DNA of 64,000 nt, taken from the NCBI GenBank assembly GCA_964019425.1, contig OZ025782.1, positions 434,001 through 498,000 of the forward strand, written 5' to 3'. The notes beneath the pieces were generated by a model. It did no database searches, was not told the DNA's origin, and saw only the letters and a list, made by a program, of their open reading frames with translations. Position 1 is the stretch's first letter. Each line of letters opens with the position of its first letter. Source of the stretch: Flectonema sp. DT1601. Taxonomy: Eukaryota > Euglenozoa > Diplonemea > Diplonemida > Diplonemidae. This document shows, piece by piece, positions 1 to 11,862 of this stretch. The position numbers and the translations under genes were made by a program.

Positions 1-191
1 ATTTTGTTTGTTTTTTTAAAAGAAAAAAAAAAAAAAAAATTGCCTTTATAAGCAGGTTGTATTTTAAAAAAAAAAAAAAATTGAGAGGCGCAGAGAGGGA
101 GAAAATTACATTAAAAAAAAAAAAAATAAAAAAAATCTGCGATGAAAAGAATTAAAAAAATACAAATAATAATAATAATAATAAACGACTA

Positions 192-3100
192 TCAACAAAC
201 AGATGGGCCGAATGCTTCCATGCGACTTAGTATCGCACCAGTTGTTGTGAGTATGGTTCCTACTCCAGACACTTCCAGGACTGGTATTGCTGGAGCAGAT
301 GTCCCTGGGTATAAGTCAGCAAAAATATCTAACGTGGTTTCAAGCCATTCAACAAACGGTCCATTTTCATCTGAAGACTGAGGCGTGTATTGCTTTAGTT
401 GTGAGCGAGCTAATTCGAAACTATTTGAATTTATTAACTCACTCATCGCTGACTCTGGTCCAGGTTCTTGTCTTCTGGCAGCATCATCCAACTCGTACAT
501 CCACTCTTTAGAATGGAGACGAGCAAGAGTCTCACACAGTAAGACTGCAGTCTCAATTAGCTTACCCTCCACAATAGAAGCGACGTTGAAGAATCTACAA
601 AACTTAAAGCAATGACCCCACAGATCAATACACTTACTGTGTGGTAGTATACATCTCGCCCTTGATGCTTGCGCAAGACGGCATAGGTTGTCAGCTTCTT
701 CTATGAGTCCACCCATTATGTGAAATGTTTTTATTTTATCATTTCCGAGAGAACCACAACAAGCAAGACCACTTTGGACACCACAGCTTGCGTTTGACAT
801 TTGGTTTGTTATAGAGGTTGCGACTTGACAAATTCTTTTAACATCAGCTCTCCGAACATCAGTCATTGATCCCCAAGTTCCAACAACAGAGTCTTCGCTA
901 ACACGGTGAGTAGTTCCGTATGTCTTCTCAATTTCATGAAGACAAACAGTTAGGAATTCCGTATGCATTCTTTCCAATGATTTCTCTGGAGAATTCGAAT
1001 CTGGTTTCGTAAACAACCTTCTAACCACAAGAACTGATACATTTCGTACTGCTTTGTCTAATCTCCTTCCCAACCCAAGTCGTCCTGCAGCGAGAGTACC
1101 ACTGCCAGCACCAGTAGAGCTTGTTTGACTTGGTTGTTTTGTGTTTGTTGTGTCTGTGATTACAGTTTCTTGACAACTATCTTCCTCATTACGAGCAGCT
1201 TTGATAACTGATTGTGGAATGTATTTAACGAATTCTTTCATCATGATCGTAATGTCTCTTATTGCTGATTGAATTCTATCCGGATTCTCAATCGTTAAAA
1301 CCCTCTCAAGAGAATGAAAATCCAACACAGTAATAGCCTCAGCCATCTCTGCTGCTAACACCTGAGCACCAAAAGCATTGTCATAACGTTGTTTTTCTTT
1401 TCTCCAATTTCTGATGAATGCTCCGAGTAAACAAGCGACAAGTGAAACGACTACACCCGACACGATTCCGACAATCATCCAAACCTGATCATCCGAAGAA
1501 CCTTCTTCTGGAAAAATTAAATTTCCATTACACCTCAACGTCGAGAAAATCTCATCGGTGTTGTTATTAGCAATCGGAAACATCATGTGTTTTCTAAGTG
1601 ATTCAGTAATTTTTCTTGGTTGGAGTGCCCATTTTGCAAACAAAGCATGAGCCTTAAAACAACCAGTTGACGCGACATTCTTCCTTACAAACATAACAGT
1701 TTTATATATAAACGGATAAATGGAATCACCAGAGGTGAGCACACTGAGAGATGGTGTCACTGGAACACCATTAACAGCTGGATATACCAGAGGGAGTTTC
1801 CATTGATCTGCCATTAAGAAATCAACAACAGCAATGCATCCAACATTTTTTTTAACATACTCTGCAACATCCAAGTGAGAATCAAGTATAACATCAGGAA
1901 GTCGAACTGGGATGTGACGAAGTGATGTAAAGTGATTAGCAAGTTGGTTCATCATCCTGTGATATAAAACTAAACTCTTATGAGCGACTACTTGAACGGG
2001 GATATTCTGGTTAGGAACATATGATGATCTCGCAGACAGACGAGAATCATTCCAAAACCGAATCCTTCCCGTGAAAAGTTCAGCAATCACTTCTAAGTCA
2101 AGTTCCATTGAAGGGACTGGTATCCCAAAATTTGAAGTAACAGTCAATATCCCTGAAGCAAAATCAATTTTAATAAAGTCATCAACATGTGTTGTTGGTA
2201 GCGGATCACTCTCAGCTCTAATCATCACGTTAACGTCATCAACAAAAGATATATTCACGTAAGCCGTAATAGTCTCTTGATAGTATTTATATCCAATGTC
2301 ATTTGTGATTGAATCGAACTCATTTTGAGTACCCGTATGAATTGATATCTTTGTCTCTAACCGATTAGTATTGCAATCGATAGCAAGCTTATCAAGAATT
2401 TGGTTAACAATTTTGTTGTCGAGAGGTACGAAGTTACTCGCTCTGATTATAGCTCTTGAAACAGGTGATGTTATCATCCAAACAATAAAAGAAACAATTT
2501 CACATATATCGTTAGCTCCAGGAGTTGCAAAGAACGACAGGTAAGATAACCCAGCAATAGGATATCCAGTACTGTCTACTAAATCACCCGTCAGTCTCTT
2601 TGGGTCAAGAGATAAACTTGTGGTTGCAATCTCACCATCATCCCATCCTGGAATTGTGTAAGCATCGACTCTGTTAATGAGAGTCACGAATGGCAATCCT
2701 TCCTTCAGTACACCTGAGATTCCACTGTAACCCAGACTGAAAGGAGTTTCTGTAACGTAATTAAGTACTCCGCTGCTTTTCAATCGTCTTTCAATTCCAG
2801 ATTGAACTGGCCATTTGGTTGTGACATCACCGCTCCAATATCCGAAACTTTTGAACGCCTTTGTCATTATTTCAGTTGTTCCACTGTTGTCATCTCTGAC
2901 TACGACATGAATAGTCTCATCAGGAAGCATTATTGATGGATTCAAACGTGTGATGTGAGGATGAGACCAATTTGTAATATCTCCTAAAAATATTCTACTC
3001 AAAGTCTGTCTATCGAGTGTTATTGTTTTGTAATTTAACAAATTGAATGTAATTGCAATGGGTGCTGCTACCACTGGTATCATCTGAAGATCTGGGTGAG

Positions 3101-3338
3101 TCATGTACGCTTCATCATGAAACAGTGAATCAGTTCCAGCTAAAGCTGACTCATTACTTAGTAATAACCTCTTACCAGCACCACTACCAATGCAGTCGTA
3201 TGTGATGGGAGAGCTGCCTTGCATCATGTCATTATAACTTTGTAAGCAAGCTTTCATAACAGGACACAACAAACTACTACCTGCAGCAGTAAACCCTTCA
3301 GCTAATGTAATCATCACAATGAGGATGATCACTCTCAT
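192..3338 (-). CDS. Receptor-like protein: two PstS-type phosphate-binding domains, TM, cyclase-homology domain
   Basis: The frame stays open to a GTG at 3425, but I start at the ATG at 3338, which begins a clear hydrophobic signal peptide (about 1048 aa). Two tandem periplasmic-binding-protein modules follow, at roughly residues 22-312 and 336-609. The first has PstS-like blocks FLGDITNW and VVRDDNSGTTEIM; the second has ELFTGRIRFW. One membrane span lies at about 617-643. The cytoplasmic part resembles a class III nucleotide cyclase: an IPQSV linker, SEDSVVGTW (like the GDSVxAxW block) near residue 814, and GVQSG..GSLGNDKIKTFHIMG near 855. The first metal-binding Asp block appears replaced (VSVLVVRRLF), so catalysis is doubtful. 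Inferred role: plasma-membrane sensor of phosphate or another oxyanion. The PBP call is solid; the cyclase-homology call is my reading of weak motifs. The next gene upstream on the same strand is a phospholipase C. Confidence 0.75.
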   Translation of the reverse strand: MRVIILIVMITLAEGFTAAGSSLLCPVMKACLQSYNDMMQGSSPITYDCIGSGAGKRLLLSNESALAGTDSLFHDEAYMTHPDLQMIPVVAAPIAITFNLLNYKTITLDRQTLSRIFLGDITNWSHPHITRLNPSIMLPDETIHVVVRDDNSGTTEIMTKAFKSFGYWSGDVTTKWPVQSGIERRLKSSGVLNYVTETPFSLGYSGISGVLKEGLPFVTLINRVDAYTIPGWDDGEIATTSLSLDPKRLTGDLVDSTGYPIAGLSYLSFFATPGANDICEIVSFIVWMITSPVSRAIIRASNFVPLDNKIVNQILDKLAIDCNTNRLETKISIHTGTQNEFDSITNDIGYKYYQETITAYVNISFVDDVNVMIRAESDPLPTTHVDDFIKIDFASGILTVTSNFGIPVPSMELDLEVIAELFTGRIRFWNDSRLSARSSYVPNQNIPVQVVAHKSLVLYHRMMNQLANHFTSLRHIPVRLPDVILDSHLDVAEYVKKNVGCIAVVDFLMADQWKLPLVYPAVNGVPVTPSLSVLTSGDSIYPFIYKTVMFVRKNVASTGCFKAHALFAKWALQPRKITESLRKHMMFPIANNNTDEIFSTLRCNGNLIFPEEGSSDDQVWMIVGIVSGVVVSLVACLLGAFIRNWRKEKQRYDNAFGAQVLAAEMAEAITVLDFHSLERVLTIENPDRIQSAIRDITIMMKEFVKYIPQSVIKAARNEEDSCQETVITDTTNTKQPSQTSSTGAGSGTLAAGRLGLGRRLDKAVRNVSVLVVRRLFTKPDSNSPEKSLERMHTEFLTVCLHEIEKTYGTTHRVSEDSVVGTWGSMTDVRRADVKRICQVATSITNQMSNASCGVQSGLACCGSLGNDKIKTFHIMGGLIEEADNLCRLAQASRARCILPHSKCIDLWGHCFKFCRFFNVASIVEGKLIETAVLLCETLARLHSKEWMYELDDAARRQEPGPESAMSELINSNSFELARSQLKQYTPQSSDENGPFVEWLETTLDIFADLYPGTSAPAIPVLEVSGVGTILTTTGAILSRMEAFGPSVC

Positions 3339-4306
3339 TGTTTGTGTTTTGGAAAATCTGATTTTTTTTTTTAAACGAATGTTAAAAAAGAAATTAACCA
3401 TCTGAAAAAGTCTGGGTGGAGTCACGTTAACACTTCATCATATGAGATAAGAGAAACAATTCCAGCCAATTCTGTTTTTTTTTTTAAAATAGAATTGAAG
3501 ATATAGAATTGAAAAATAAATCATAAAATACTAATGTAATCGCTTCTATCATAGTTGGAAGTGTCCTACAATTTGGAGGGCACTTTCATCTATGTTCTAT
3601 CGAGAAAAAAAGAAAAAAATATATAAAATGAATACTGCTGTCGATTCTTAATATAACTTAAAAGTGTGTTTAAAAAAAAAACCATTCAGATTAGCCTTAT
3701 GTTTCGTTTGAACGCAGACAAAATCATGTCGCATGGGGAAAATAAATCATGATGACCATAAGAAATATCGGTTTTCAATCTGAATAGTTTCTTCTCCGAC
3801 TACGTAGGTACAAAAAGAAAATGCAACTTAGTAAGCGTGTACGATACAGACAGGGTGACCGCAAGAAGAAGGCAGGAAGAGAGGGAAGACAAGAAATCTG
3901 GTTTCATGTCCGACTACCTTAAGAGAAGTGTGGGGGGAAAAATAGTTAAAAAAAAAAAAAAAAAAAAAACAAGCACACATAATTATAATCACATAACAAA
4001 ATGCAATCAGTGATAGCGAACTCGTTTTTTTTAAGACGTTTTTTTTTTTTTAAAGGAAGAATAAGATAATGACAAGTCTATCAAACATCAAGGTATCCCT
4101 TCACTGAGTGAGTATTAACTCGCGGAGTTAGTGAATAGGGATGCTTTACACGGATACACATCACGATAAGACTAATTGATAAATTATTATTTTTTTTTTC
4201 TTCTTTTTTTAAAAAAACAAGAAATAGTATATTTTTTTAGTAAGTTTTTTTGAGTACAGGAAAAAAAATAAATATAATCATATTTTTTTCCCATACTTTT
4301 TGAGAC

Positions 4307-4346
<40 letters not shown>
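3339..4346. other. Intergenic AT-rich DNA
   Basis: About 1 kb between the two phosphate-related genes. It holds many A/T runs (for example 3949-3969 and 4314-4344) and no ORF I can support. It must contain the promoter of the receptor gene and the 3' end of the phospholipase gene, but I see no defined signal. Confidence 0.6.
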
Positions 4347-4347
<1 letters not shown>

Positions 4348-6485
4348 CAACGGGTTTCGAGGCATGAATCTTTAACATAACCAAACGCCTCATAGTAAGG
4401 AAGAGTGCACATTGGGTTTGTTGTTTTGTTTGATTTTTTAAAACTGTTGATAACAAATGATATGAATTCCTTTGGAAACGGATCGGCAGTCTTCACAATA
4501 GGAACAGCCATAGCAGGGTCGGTGATTGAGTCAGCTCCGGTTTCAAGACGTCCCATAAAACGGCGCTCAAAAGTAGACGTTCGGATGCGGAAATCATACC
4601 AATTTCCTGACATCGAAACGTTGAATTTTTTAACAAACGATTCACCGGATTGAAGCTTCTTATTGTGTTTGTTAATAACTGCACCATATGACATGTCTTC
4701 TATTATCAGTTCATTACTACAAACATCACTTGAGACACACTTGATATCAAACAGAACAGATCTGGTTGATGTCATCTCCACCATTTGAACAGTGAAATCA
4801 TTCACAGCAGAGTTGCTTGCAAAAGTTCTCACAAAACCGTTAGGACCGTGAAGGCTAAGGTTGTAAGAATCTGTATGGAAGTCCCAAGTATCCTCCAATA
4901 GTTTCCCTGATTCAATTGTGTATTTTTTTGGAGGACTCGACAGAGAGAGGTAGTCGTAGACATGAAAAACAACTGCTGGAGAAGATACAAAAGCTGATTT
5001 TGCTCCAATATTCCTCATCGTAAGTGTAATTGTTTTCTTACTAATCAAATCAGAGACGTTGAAGTTATAAGGCAATGCTCGCGATGTTTTAGTACCAACT
5101 TCTTGAGTTGGAATTATCTGAGTAGTCGGAAGTTTTGGAGGAGGATTTGAATCGCATTCAGCCTTTGACTGATTAGTATCGTTACTTGTGTTTGGAAACA
5201 CAGGCATAGTGTAGTCAGGGTTTTTAAAATCAAAAGCATTAGTCAGATCACTCATCACAGCACGTCTCCAAGGTGAGATGGTTGGAATCGAAACATTAAA
5301 ACGTTTCTCAATTAGTTTAAGAACTGAAGTATGATCGCTAACTTCACTATAAACTATTCCTCCATTCCTACGCGTCCAAGGTGAAATGATAAAGAGTGGG
5401 ACTCTAAGTCCTGGTCCTATTGGATTGCCTTTCGGAATACCAAATTGTTCATTATTCGTAACTTCACCCTTTGTTGTGATAGTACTCTCGCCATCATTCT
5501 TAGACATTGGAGCTGTTGGTGTCCACATATGATCATAGAATTGACCACCCTCATCATAGTTTAATATGAATATAGTTTTCTTGTAAACATCAGCGGCCTC
5601 TGGAGATGCAAATAATTTTATAAGTCGAGCTGATAAGTCTTCTCCGTCTTCGGGATGATGAGTTGCGTGTTCTGAGAGATCTGATGGTCCAACAATCCAA
5701 GAAACAGCTGGAAGACTGTTGTTTAAAATATCATTTTTAAATTCTTCAACCAGATCATTACTCCTTGCTAATCCTTTATCATATAAAGGTGATCCTGGTT
5801 TAGATGATTTGAACTGATCAAACCAAGCAAATCCATTGTCATTAAAGTTATCCTCTTGTTGGTATACTTTCCAACTGATGTTCTTCGCTTCTAATACCTC
5901 AGCCATTGTAGTCCAATTGACACCTGAAGTAGGCTGAGTGTCGTCTAGGATGTTGTGTTTGGAATCTACAGACAGGCCATTCGATCCTGAGAATAGATGA
6001 AATCTGTTTGGGTTCGTCGGTATAAAAGTTGACTGAAAGTACATATCTCCAATTAAAAAATTATCTCCAAGAGCATAATAGTAAGGCAAGTCTTCTCTGT
6101 TGAAATGAGCCATTCCAAAGCCTGGATTTCTTGCTGTGTTCCAAGCATTCATCTTACCCTCATTCCACATTCTGATATCAGCGTTGTATGTCATGGTCGG
6201 AGCTTCCATACATGTCGCTGATGTGTTTTTCAATGAAACATGAAATGGAAGTAAATACTCTTTTCCAGGATATGGTTGAAAAAAAGGTGATTTTCCATCA
6301 GGCATCAACGGTGCCGATTTATCATTGAACCCCCTCACTCCCTTCATAGTTCCGTAGTAGTGATCGAATGCTCTGTTTTCTTGCATAAACACGACAATAT
6401 GTTCAACTTCTGAGAGTGAATCCCCACTCGCCACGCCCGACAACAGCAGCAGGCATGTGGATCCAAGAATGCTATTTGTTATCAT
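4347..6485 (-). CDS. Secreted bacterial-type phospholipase C (phosphocholine-specific family)
   Basis: The frame continues to an ATG at 6704, but the ATG at 6485 begins a normal signal peptide, giving 712 aa. The N-terminal phosphoesterase domain carries MQENRAFDHYYG (about residues 30-42), NYDEGGQFYDHM (about 310), SPWTRRNGG and SDHTSVLKLIEKRF (about 380), and ISPWRRAV, all hallmarks of the PlcH/PlcN/acid-phosphatase AcpA superfamily. Two C-terminal beta-rich modules of the kind found in these enzymes follow, recognisable by VFHVYDYLS...GPNGFVRTF and RRFMGRLETG..SITDPAM. Known family activity is hydrolysis of phosphatidylcholine or sphingomyelin headgroups outside the cell, releasing phosphocholine. 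The length matches bacterial family members, so bacterial origin by transfer is possible. Base composition is now like its neighbours. Adjacent to a phosphate-binding receptor gene on the same strand. Confidence 0.9.
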
Positions 6486-7165
6486 TTTTTTTTTTATATA
6501 TATATATGTATATTTTTTTTTTCTCACTGGAAAAAAAGATAAAAATAAAACAAACGAATTATGAAGCAGTAAACCAGACAAATCTCCCCTGAAAGTTATA
6601 ACCAACTTGACTCGTCTACTGACACGGCTAACATAGCTGGCTAAGCTTCGTCTCGGTGCGGAGCCCCCGAAGAACTTAAGGGAATTTTTGGTGAGGACAG
6701 TCATTGAAGTCTCTATCCTTATATACGATATGAATCAACATCTCAAGAAGTTTGGAATACGTAGTTTCAAAAGCTTTATTTTATCTTATTCTACCCCTGC
6801 AAATAAATAATAACAATAACAACAACGTTAACCACAATCACTCATTAGTCAGATCGAATGAAAGGAAAGATGAGAACAAGAGTGCCTACATGAATAAAGC
6901 TAGGGGAAATAGTCACCAAAATACTTTCGCATAGTAACTTAATAAGATAAAATAGAAACTTGTTGGAGAAGAGTGATAGTTTTAACAACGTAGAAAACAG
7001 TAATAAACCTTATAATACTAAAATAAGTAATAAAGTTGAACTGTAAGAACAGCGCTGAGGGATCTCAAAGATGTAACTACCACCGTTCACGGTTTGTTGT
7101 AACGTAAATCGAACTAATTATTTTCGATTACAGAGAACTTACAACAGCGATTAGACATATAAAGT
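6486..7165. other. Upstream region of phospholipase gene
   Basis: AT-rich DNA without a supported gene. A 23-bp stretch at about 6630-6652 is found again at about 11772-11794, so part of this upstream region is repetitive. Small ORFs here are not credible. Confidence 0.5.
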
Positions 7166-7426
7166 TAGTTAGTTAGTTAGCAAGTCCATCAGACCACCGA
7201 GTATCGGTTAGGTAGACACTCAAAGAGTACCGGGTGGCTCTTCTGAGGGTCCCCAATACTGCGGCAGTAGGAAGAACCTAATCCCGGGGGATTATTTTGT
7301 TAGTATCAGCACAGGGCATACTAGATCAGGAGATCTAGAAACACTTTGCTTCCACCTTGTCCGGTATACTAGCAGGAAACCACGCAATTAAGTAAACAAA
7401 AAAAAAAAAAAAAAAAAAAAAAAAAC
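7166..7426 (+). repeat. SINE-like repeat with TTAG start and poly(A) tail, copy 1
   Basis: Begins with tandem TTAG units, has a GC-richer body with short inverted segments, and ends in about 28 A. A nearly identical copy lies at 23105-23371, followed by the same LINE 3' end, so the two regions are a segmental duplication. A non-autonomous non-LTR element is likely, but I see no convincing pol III boxes. More diverged TTAG-initiated relatives may be at about 10360-10530 and 12597-12780. Confidence 0.5.
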
Positions 7427-7553
7427 TAGTTCTAATCTGAAACACTAAATAAACTTGATATTATGATGAAAAAATAAAACAAAATAAAATAATATAAGAT
7501 AACATAAAATAAAATAGATGAATTTAATAACTCAGTAAACACAGTTGATGATT
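7427..7553 (-). repeat. LINE 3' tail of AAAAT-type repeats
   Basis: Degenerate tandem AAAATA/AAAAC units directly after the stop codon of the adjacent LINE ORF (on the minus strand), as in LINEs with microsatellite tails. The same tail is seen at 23372-24692, where a TIR element interrupts it. Confidence 0.6.
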
Positions 7554-8852
7554 TCAGGGATTAATTTTGAATAGTATATCTATGTAACTCCGAGTCGGAG
7601 GACCTCGCACCTTGTAGTCGAACCACTTCCGTTCTATCCGCTCATAGTTGGCGTAGTGGATCTTATTGAGCAGATCAGTAAATTGAGTCTTTTCTATACC
7701 ATTATAGCAGAAAAGCTCAACTGTCCACAGAAAATTGTGTATTTCCTCGATCACCGTGTGATTGTAGGCATTATCGATGGCTTGTAAGACTTCGAGCTTA
7801 TCTCGAGAAGTGAGTTTCGGAAGGTTAGAGAATTTAACAAGATGCCTCAATAACCACTGTCTCGGCAGGGCCGCACGCAGCGGAAAGCTCTGCAGGTAGC
7901 TCTCCAGGTCCTTCAGCATTGCAGCTAGTTTCGGCTGATTCTCTGTGGCAAAGAACGTATGGTGGTGTTGTCCGTCATTTGTCGGGTCATCGCATTGCGG
8001 GATGTCCGGGAAGAATTGCTGCACTATGATCCTCGCGCCATTACATCTCGAGAGAAGGTGATGTGCGTCTGTGTCGGTGTGATTACAGAATCGACAGTCA
8101 GTAAGACCCAAGGCAGGGAGCTTTACCAGTTCGTGATGACCCGTTCTCACTCGGGCTATAATAATCTCGTCACTTCTTAAAAGGTCCTGATGGAACTTCT
8201 GTACCCTACCAGACGATGTTGCCAAGTTGTGGACGTGTCGCGTATCTCGGGAGCGAAGCCATGCTTTTCTGACTTGGTTCACAATTGAACATTGAGCCAT
8301 TCGGTAGTCAAAGGGAACCTCCGTGAGCGGTATCTCAGATGACGCAGCTTTGGAAGCCAGGCTATCAGCTAACTCATTTCCAATAACACCACAATGAGAA
8401 GGTACAAACTGCATCGTAAACGGGCGATTCAGGGTGGAAATCTGGCTGAGAATCTCGTGGTTGGTGCGCGAATGCTGGCAGAGGTACCCCTTGGCCAAGC
8501 TACTCAGCGATGACTGGCTGTCGGATATGATGTGTATCCTGCCGTTCGGTAGTTGTGGCGAATTATCGCGGACGATATCCAGAGCCGAGATCAAAGCCCT
8601 CTGTTCTGCGTTGTAAATCATCAGAGAGGGGTTATAGCGCTGTAGCTTCGTGTAACATTTATTTCGGAAAACCAAGACCGCAGCGTTCCCACAGTGGTAA
8701 CACCCATCTTTGTCCTCAAAGTAAGAAGCATCTGTATAAACACGTGCAATCGCAGGTGGCAAGGATTCGATTGATGCAAGGGCATAATTCAGGTTGTGCT
8801 CTGTGTCTGATGACTTACGAAAGTCCCTTGAAGGCAGAACCGTGACGTTTGG
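7554..8852 (-). pseudogene. 5'-truncated LINE ORF2: RNase H and CCHC tail
   Basis: The 402-codon open part and its upstream flank match the 3' half of the longer LINE copy at 24693-26654 almost exactly. It carries an RNase H domain (TDASYFED, NAEQRAL, SDSQSS, HCGVIGNELAD: the D-E-D-D set is present) and a C-terminal CCHC knuckle (CRFCNHTDTDAHHLLSRC). The reverse transcriptase is absent. Homology stops abruptly at 8852, as expected for 5' truncation on insertion. RNase H after RT places the parent in the I/R1-type LINE groups by established knowledge. Non-functional. Confidence 0.85.
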
Positions 8853-8997
8853 AGGAGGCTTAATGTGTTTTGATTCCGTTGAGCACCTAAAAGGAACAGT
8901 GTCTTTGTGGCTGAGAGGATGTGAACAGGGTCCCTTTCTGCTTCGCTTATGCTTCGTCGAGTGTCTGTAACCGATGACAGCTTGGCTATTGATGGCA
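8853..8997 (-). repeat. Fragment of YR retrotransposon family 2
   Basis: This stretch is nearly identical, in the same orientation, to about 21437-21578, the region upstream of the recombinase core in the family 2 element. It abuts the truncated LINE at 8852 and ends at about 8997, so it is a relic only. Confidence 0.75.
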
Positions 8998-9549
8998 AAA
9001 ATAGAATTCCAATTCTAGTTTATAAAAAATAGCAACTCCCCCGAGACCGTTCTCAGATGACAACATTTGATGGTATACTCGCATAGCAGAGTGAGATTTT
9101 GCTTTTAAAAAAAAAAAAAACACAACAGACAACCAACACATTACAAACCATAAAAAGTACTAACAATTTTTAAGAGTAAGGGAAAAAGAGAGCGTCTTCT
9201 CTTTTCTTAGAGAATTTTTTTTTTTTTTTTTTTTTTTAAAAAACCAGGGTTTGTATAAATTAGATCTGGGAAAAGAAGCATCAGATTAGGCTAATAAATC
9301 ACCACTTCTGATATAACAACAGATCTCCAAACGTGTAAATCCAAACACTACTGTAACCAGAAGAAATTAATATCTCAATCTAGTTTATGAATTACGTTAA
9401 ACTGATACAGGTAAATGTTTTTATTTCGCACAATAGCCGCCAGATTCATTTTTTGGAAGCATCGACTCTGCGCACAACTCAGCACCTGCACCAGCTACAG
9501 AGATAAGTGTTTAGGTAGAGAACAGTAATTACTGCGAACAGCATCTTTG
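8998..9549. other. Non-coding AT-rich stretch
   Basis: Homopolymer-rich DNA with no supported gene. The block just before 9550 (from about 9502) recurs at about 11811-11862 and belongs to the repeated segment described next. Confidence 0.5.
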
Positions 9550-9717
9550 AACCCCAAACGACAATATTCTCAAAAAGTAAATAATAATATTAAAAAAAAC
9601 TAAAAAAACGATTGATGGCCACTCTTGTCTGCGAGACGAGGTCCATATACGTGGAGAGAATCAAAAAGAAATACGTCGAAAAAGAATCCTTGGGAAGGAA
9701 TCTTTCGTTGTGGGGTT
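9550..9717. repeat. 168-bp module with terminal inverted repeat, copy 1
   Basis: Starts with AACCCCAAACGA and ends with TCGTTGTGGGGTT, an imperfect inverted repeat of about 12 bp. Exact-length copies lie at 10985-11152 and 11863-12030. It could be a MITE-like element or a structured RNA. No ORF. Confidence 0.6.
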
Positions 9718-10984
9718 AAGAGAAGTCAAAAAAAAAAAAAATTAAAAAAAATTGAAAAAAAAGTTGTATTTTTTTTTGATACAGGCAGAGTGTAGGTTTC
9801 ACCTACAAATTACTTGCTTAAAATCAACGATTCTTTGAAAAAAATATGTTAGCAAAAATTGCTAGTTCGTGGCACACTACCAGCGGAGCACTCACCTTAA
9901 ATAAATTATGGTAGCGTTATCCAGAATTCAGTTAGAAAATCTGAGGGGGTTGCATAATCTAGGAGATATTTATTATGTTAGCTTTTCGGAATAAAGCATA
10001 CCTGAGGAGGAAACAAAAAAAAAAAAAAAAAAAAAAAAAATCTGACCCAGAGAGTCTTCACTGTGTATATCACGACACTGAATTCAAGGGGACAACATGA
10101 GTTGAAATAATAATAAAAAATCGACAAAACAACGAAATGGGATAAGCCCGAATAACAAACGGTTTGATTTCACAACTGATGACTGACCTCTATAAAACGA
10201 TCAGCAGGCAGTTGTTGGAACGCTGTTTCTATCAGAAGAAGAATTTTTTTTTTTTTTTTTTTTTTTTTTTTCCCCCTGCTAAATCTTCTCAGAGGGAAAA
10301 AAACAATTCATATCGTACTGTTAGCTAGTACTGTATCAAAGAGCTGTTAAAGAGGAAAGTTAGTTTAGTTTAGTTTAGTTAGCAAAATACAAACTGATGA
10401 CTACGAGGGGTCTGGGTAGCCCGCATCAGTAAGGACCCAATCGCGAAGATTGTAGTTTCATAGTATTGGCTGGAAGTGATCGACTTCCAGCCTCCACCTT
10501 GCCCAGAGGCTAACAGGTTGTAAACAACTAAAGAAAATAAAAAAGAAACGATCTGGGAGTGGGGGGAAGGTGAAAAAAAATAAAAAATCTTCTTTCTTTC
10601 ATATACATCTTTCTTTATAATACGACCACATGTGCCATATGCCCACACTCCACGAAAGAAAATAGAGTTAGTGTCATTAATTTTAGAACAGAAAAGTGAG
10701 AATAAGAAAAGTAGAGTTAGAATATGAGTTTATTATAAAAAAGTGCACTAAAATAAAATATAAAAAAGAAAAGTTATAAAAACACATTGTTCTGCTGTTC
10801 CATAATACACTGTGGAATACGTAGTTTCAGGCCTTGTTAGTTAGCAAAATAGAAAACCCCGGAACAGTACCGAGGAAAAAAAAAAAAAAAAAAAAAAAAA
10901 AAAGGAAAAAAAGGAAGAACTTGCTGGGGCTTTAGCTTAAACTACAGAAAATCGAACAATTTGTACTGTTGATGTCTTGCTTTG
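9718..10984. other. Non-coding stretch with long T/A runs
   Basis: Contains T-runs and A-runs of 20-30 bases (10016-10040, 10243-10271, 10877-10904) and a TTAG/TTTAG-initiated GC-richer block at about 10360-10530. No gene supported. Confidence 0.5.
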
Positions 10985-11152
10985 AACCCCAAACGACAAT
11001 ATTCTCAAAAAGTAAATAATAATATTAAAAAAAACTAAAAAAACGATTGATGGCCACTCTTGTCTGCGAGACGAGGTCCATATACGTGGAGAGAATCAAA
11101 AAGAAATACGTCGAAAAAGAATCCTTGGGAAGGAATCTTTCGTTGTGGGGTT
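10985..11152. repeat. 168-bp module, copy 2
   Basis: Same sequence and ends as 9550-9717. Together with about 540 bp downstream it forms one unit of an imperfect tandem duplication (next unit 878 bp further on). Confidence 0.6.
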
Positions 11153-11862
11153 AAGAGAAGTCAAAAAAAAAAAAAATTAAAAATAATTAAAAAAAAAGTT
11201 GTATTTTTTTTTTGATACACCGCAACCAGCATCCTTATAGAAGCTTCGCAAATAATTATTTACTCAAAAGCGGTAATTGTTATATTAATTCATTTTTTTT
11301 TTTTTTTTGACACAGGAATATAAAAAGGAAAGGGGGTAACAAAAAAAAAAAAAAAAAACTACAGTTGATGTGTACGACGTTTTAACTCACGCTCATAACA
11401 ACGGATGACAGAAGACTCGGCATTGCCTTGTTTGTTTAGGTTTGATAATTGATGTTGTTGTTCTATGAAAAATTCACACTGTACCAGGCTCAGGTTCAGT
11501 TACTTTATGTTGCCCGGATGACTCCAGTGGTACAAAAAGACAAGAGAGAGAGAGAGAATAATATACACACTCTCTCTATTGAAATAGTTAGTTATTAGTT
11601 AGAATATGAGTTTGTTATAAAAAAGTGCACTAAAATAAAATATAAAAAAGAAAAGTTATAAAAACACATTGTTCTGCTGTTCCATAATATTCATGGAGTA
11701 TAATTCTGCTGGTGGTGGGTTGCAGTTCCATGTAAGGAAATCGTCTATGTACCGGCAAGAGTAGTCGTGTCGGCTAACATAGCTGGCTAAGCTTAGTCTC
11801 CGTAGTAGATAAGAGATAAGTGTTTAGGTAGAGAACAGTAATTACTGTGAACGGCATCTTTG

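Noticed and set aside
1-6485. Bacterial origin of the window because of PstS and PlcH-like proteins
   Set aside because: LINEs, split-repeat retrotransposons, poly(A) tails, long homopolymers and gene spacing are eukaryotic; both proteins have known eukaryotic occurrences.
6486-6704. Phospholipase start at the ATG at 6704
   Set aside because: The extra 73 residues are rich in A/T-run codons, and the signal peptide begins at the 6485 ATG.
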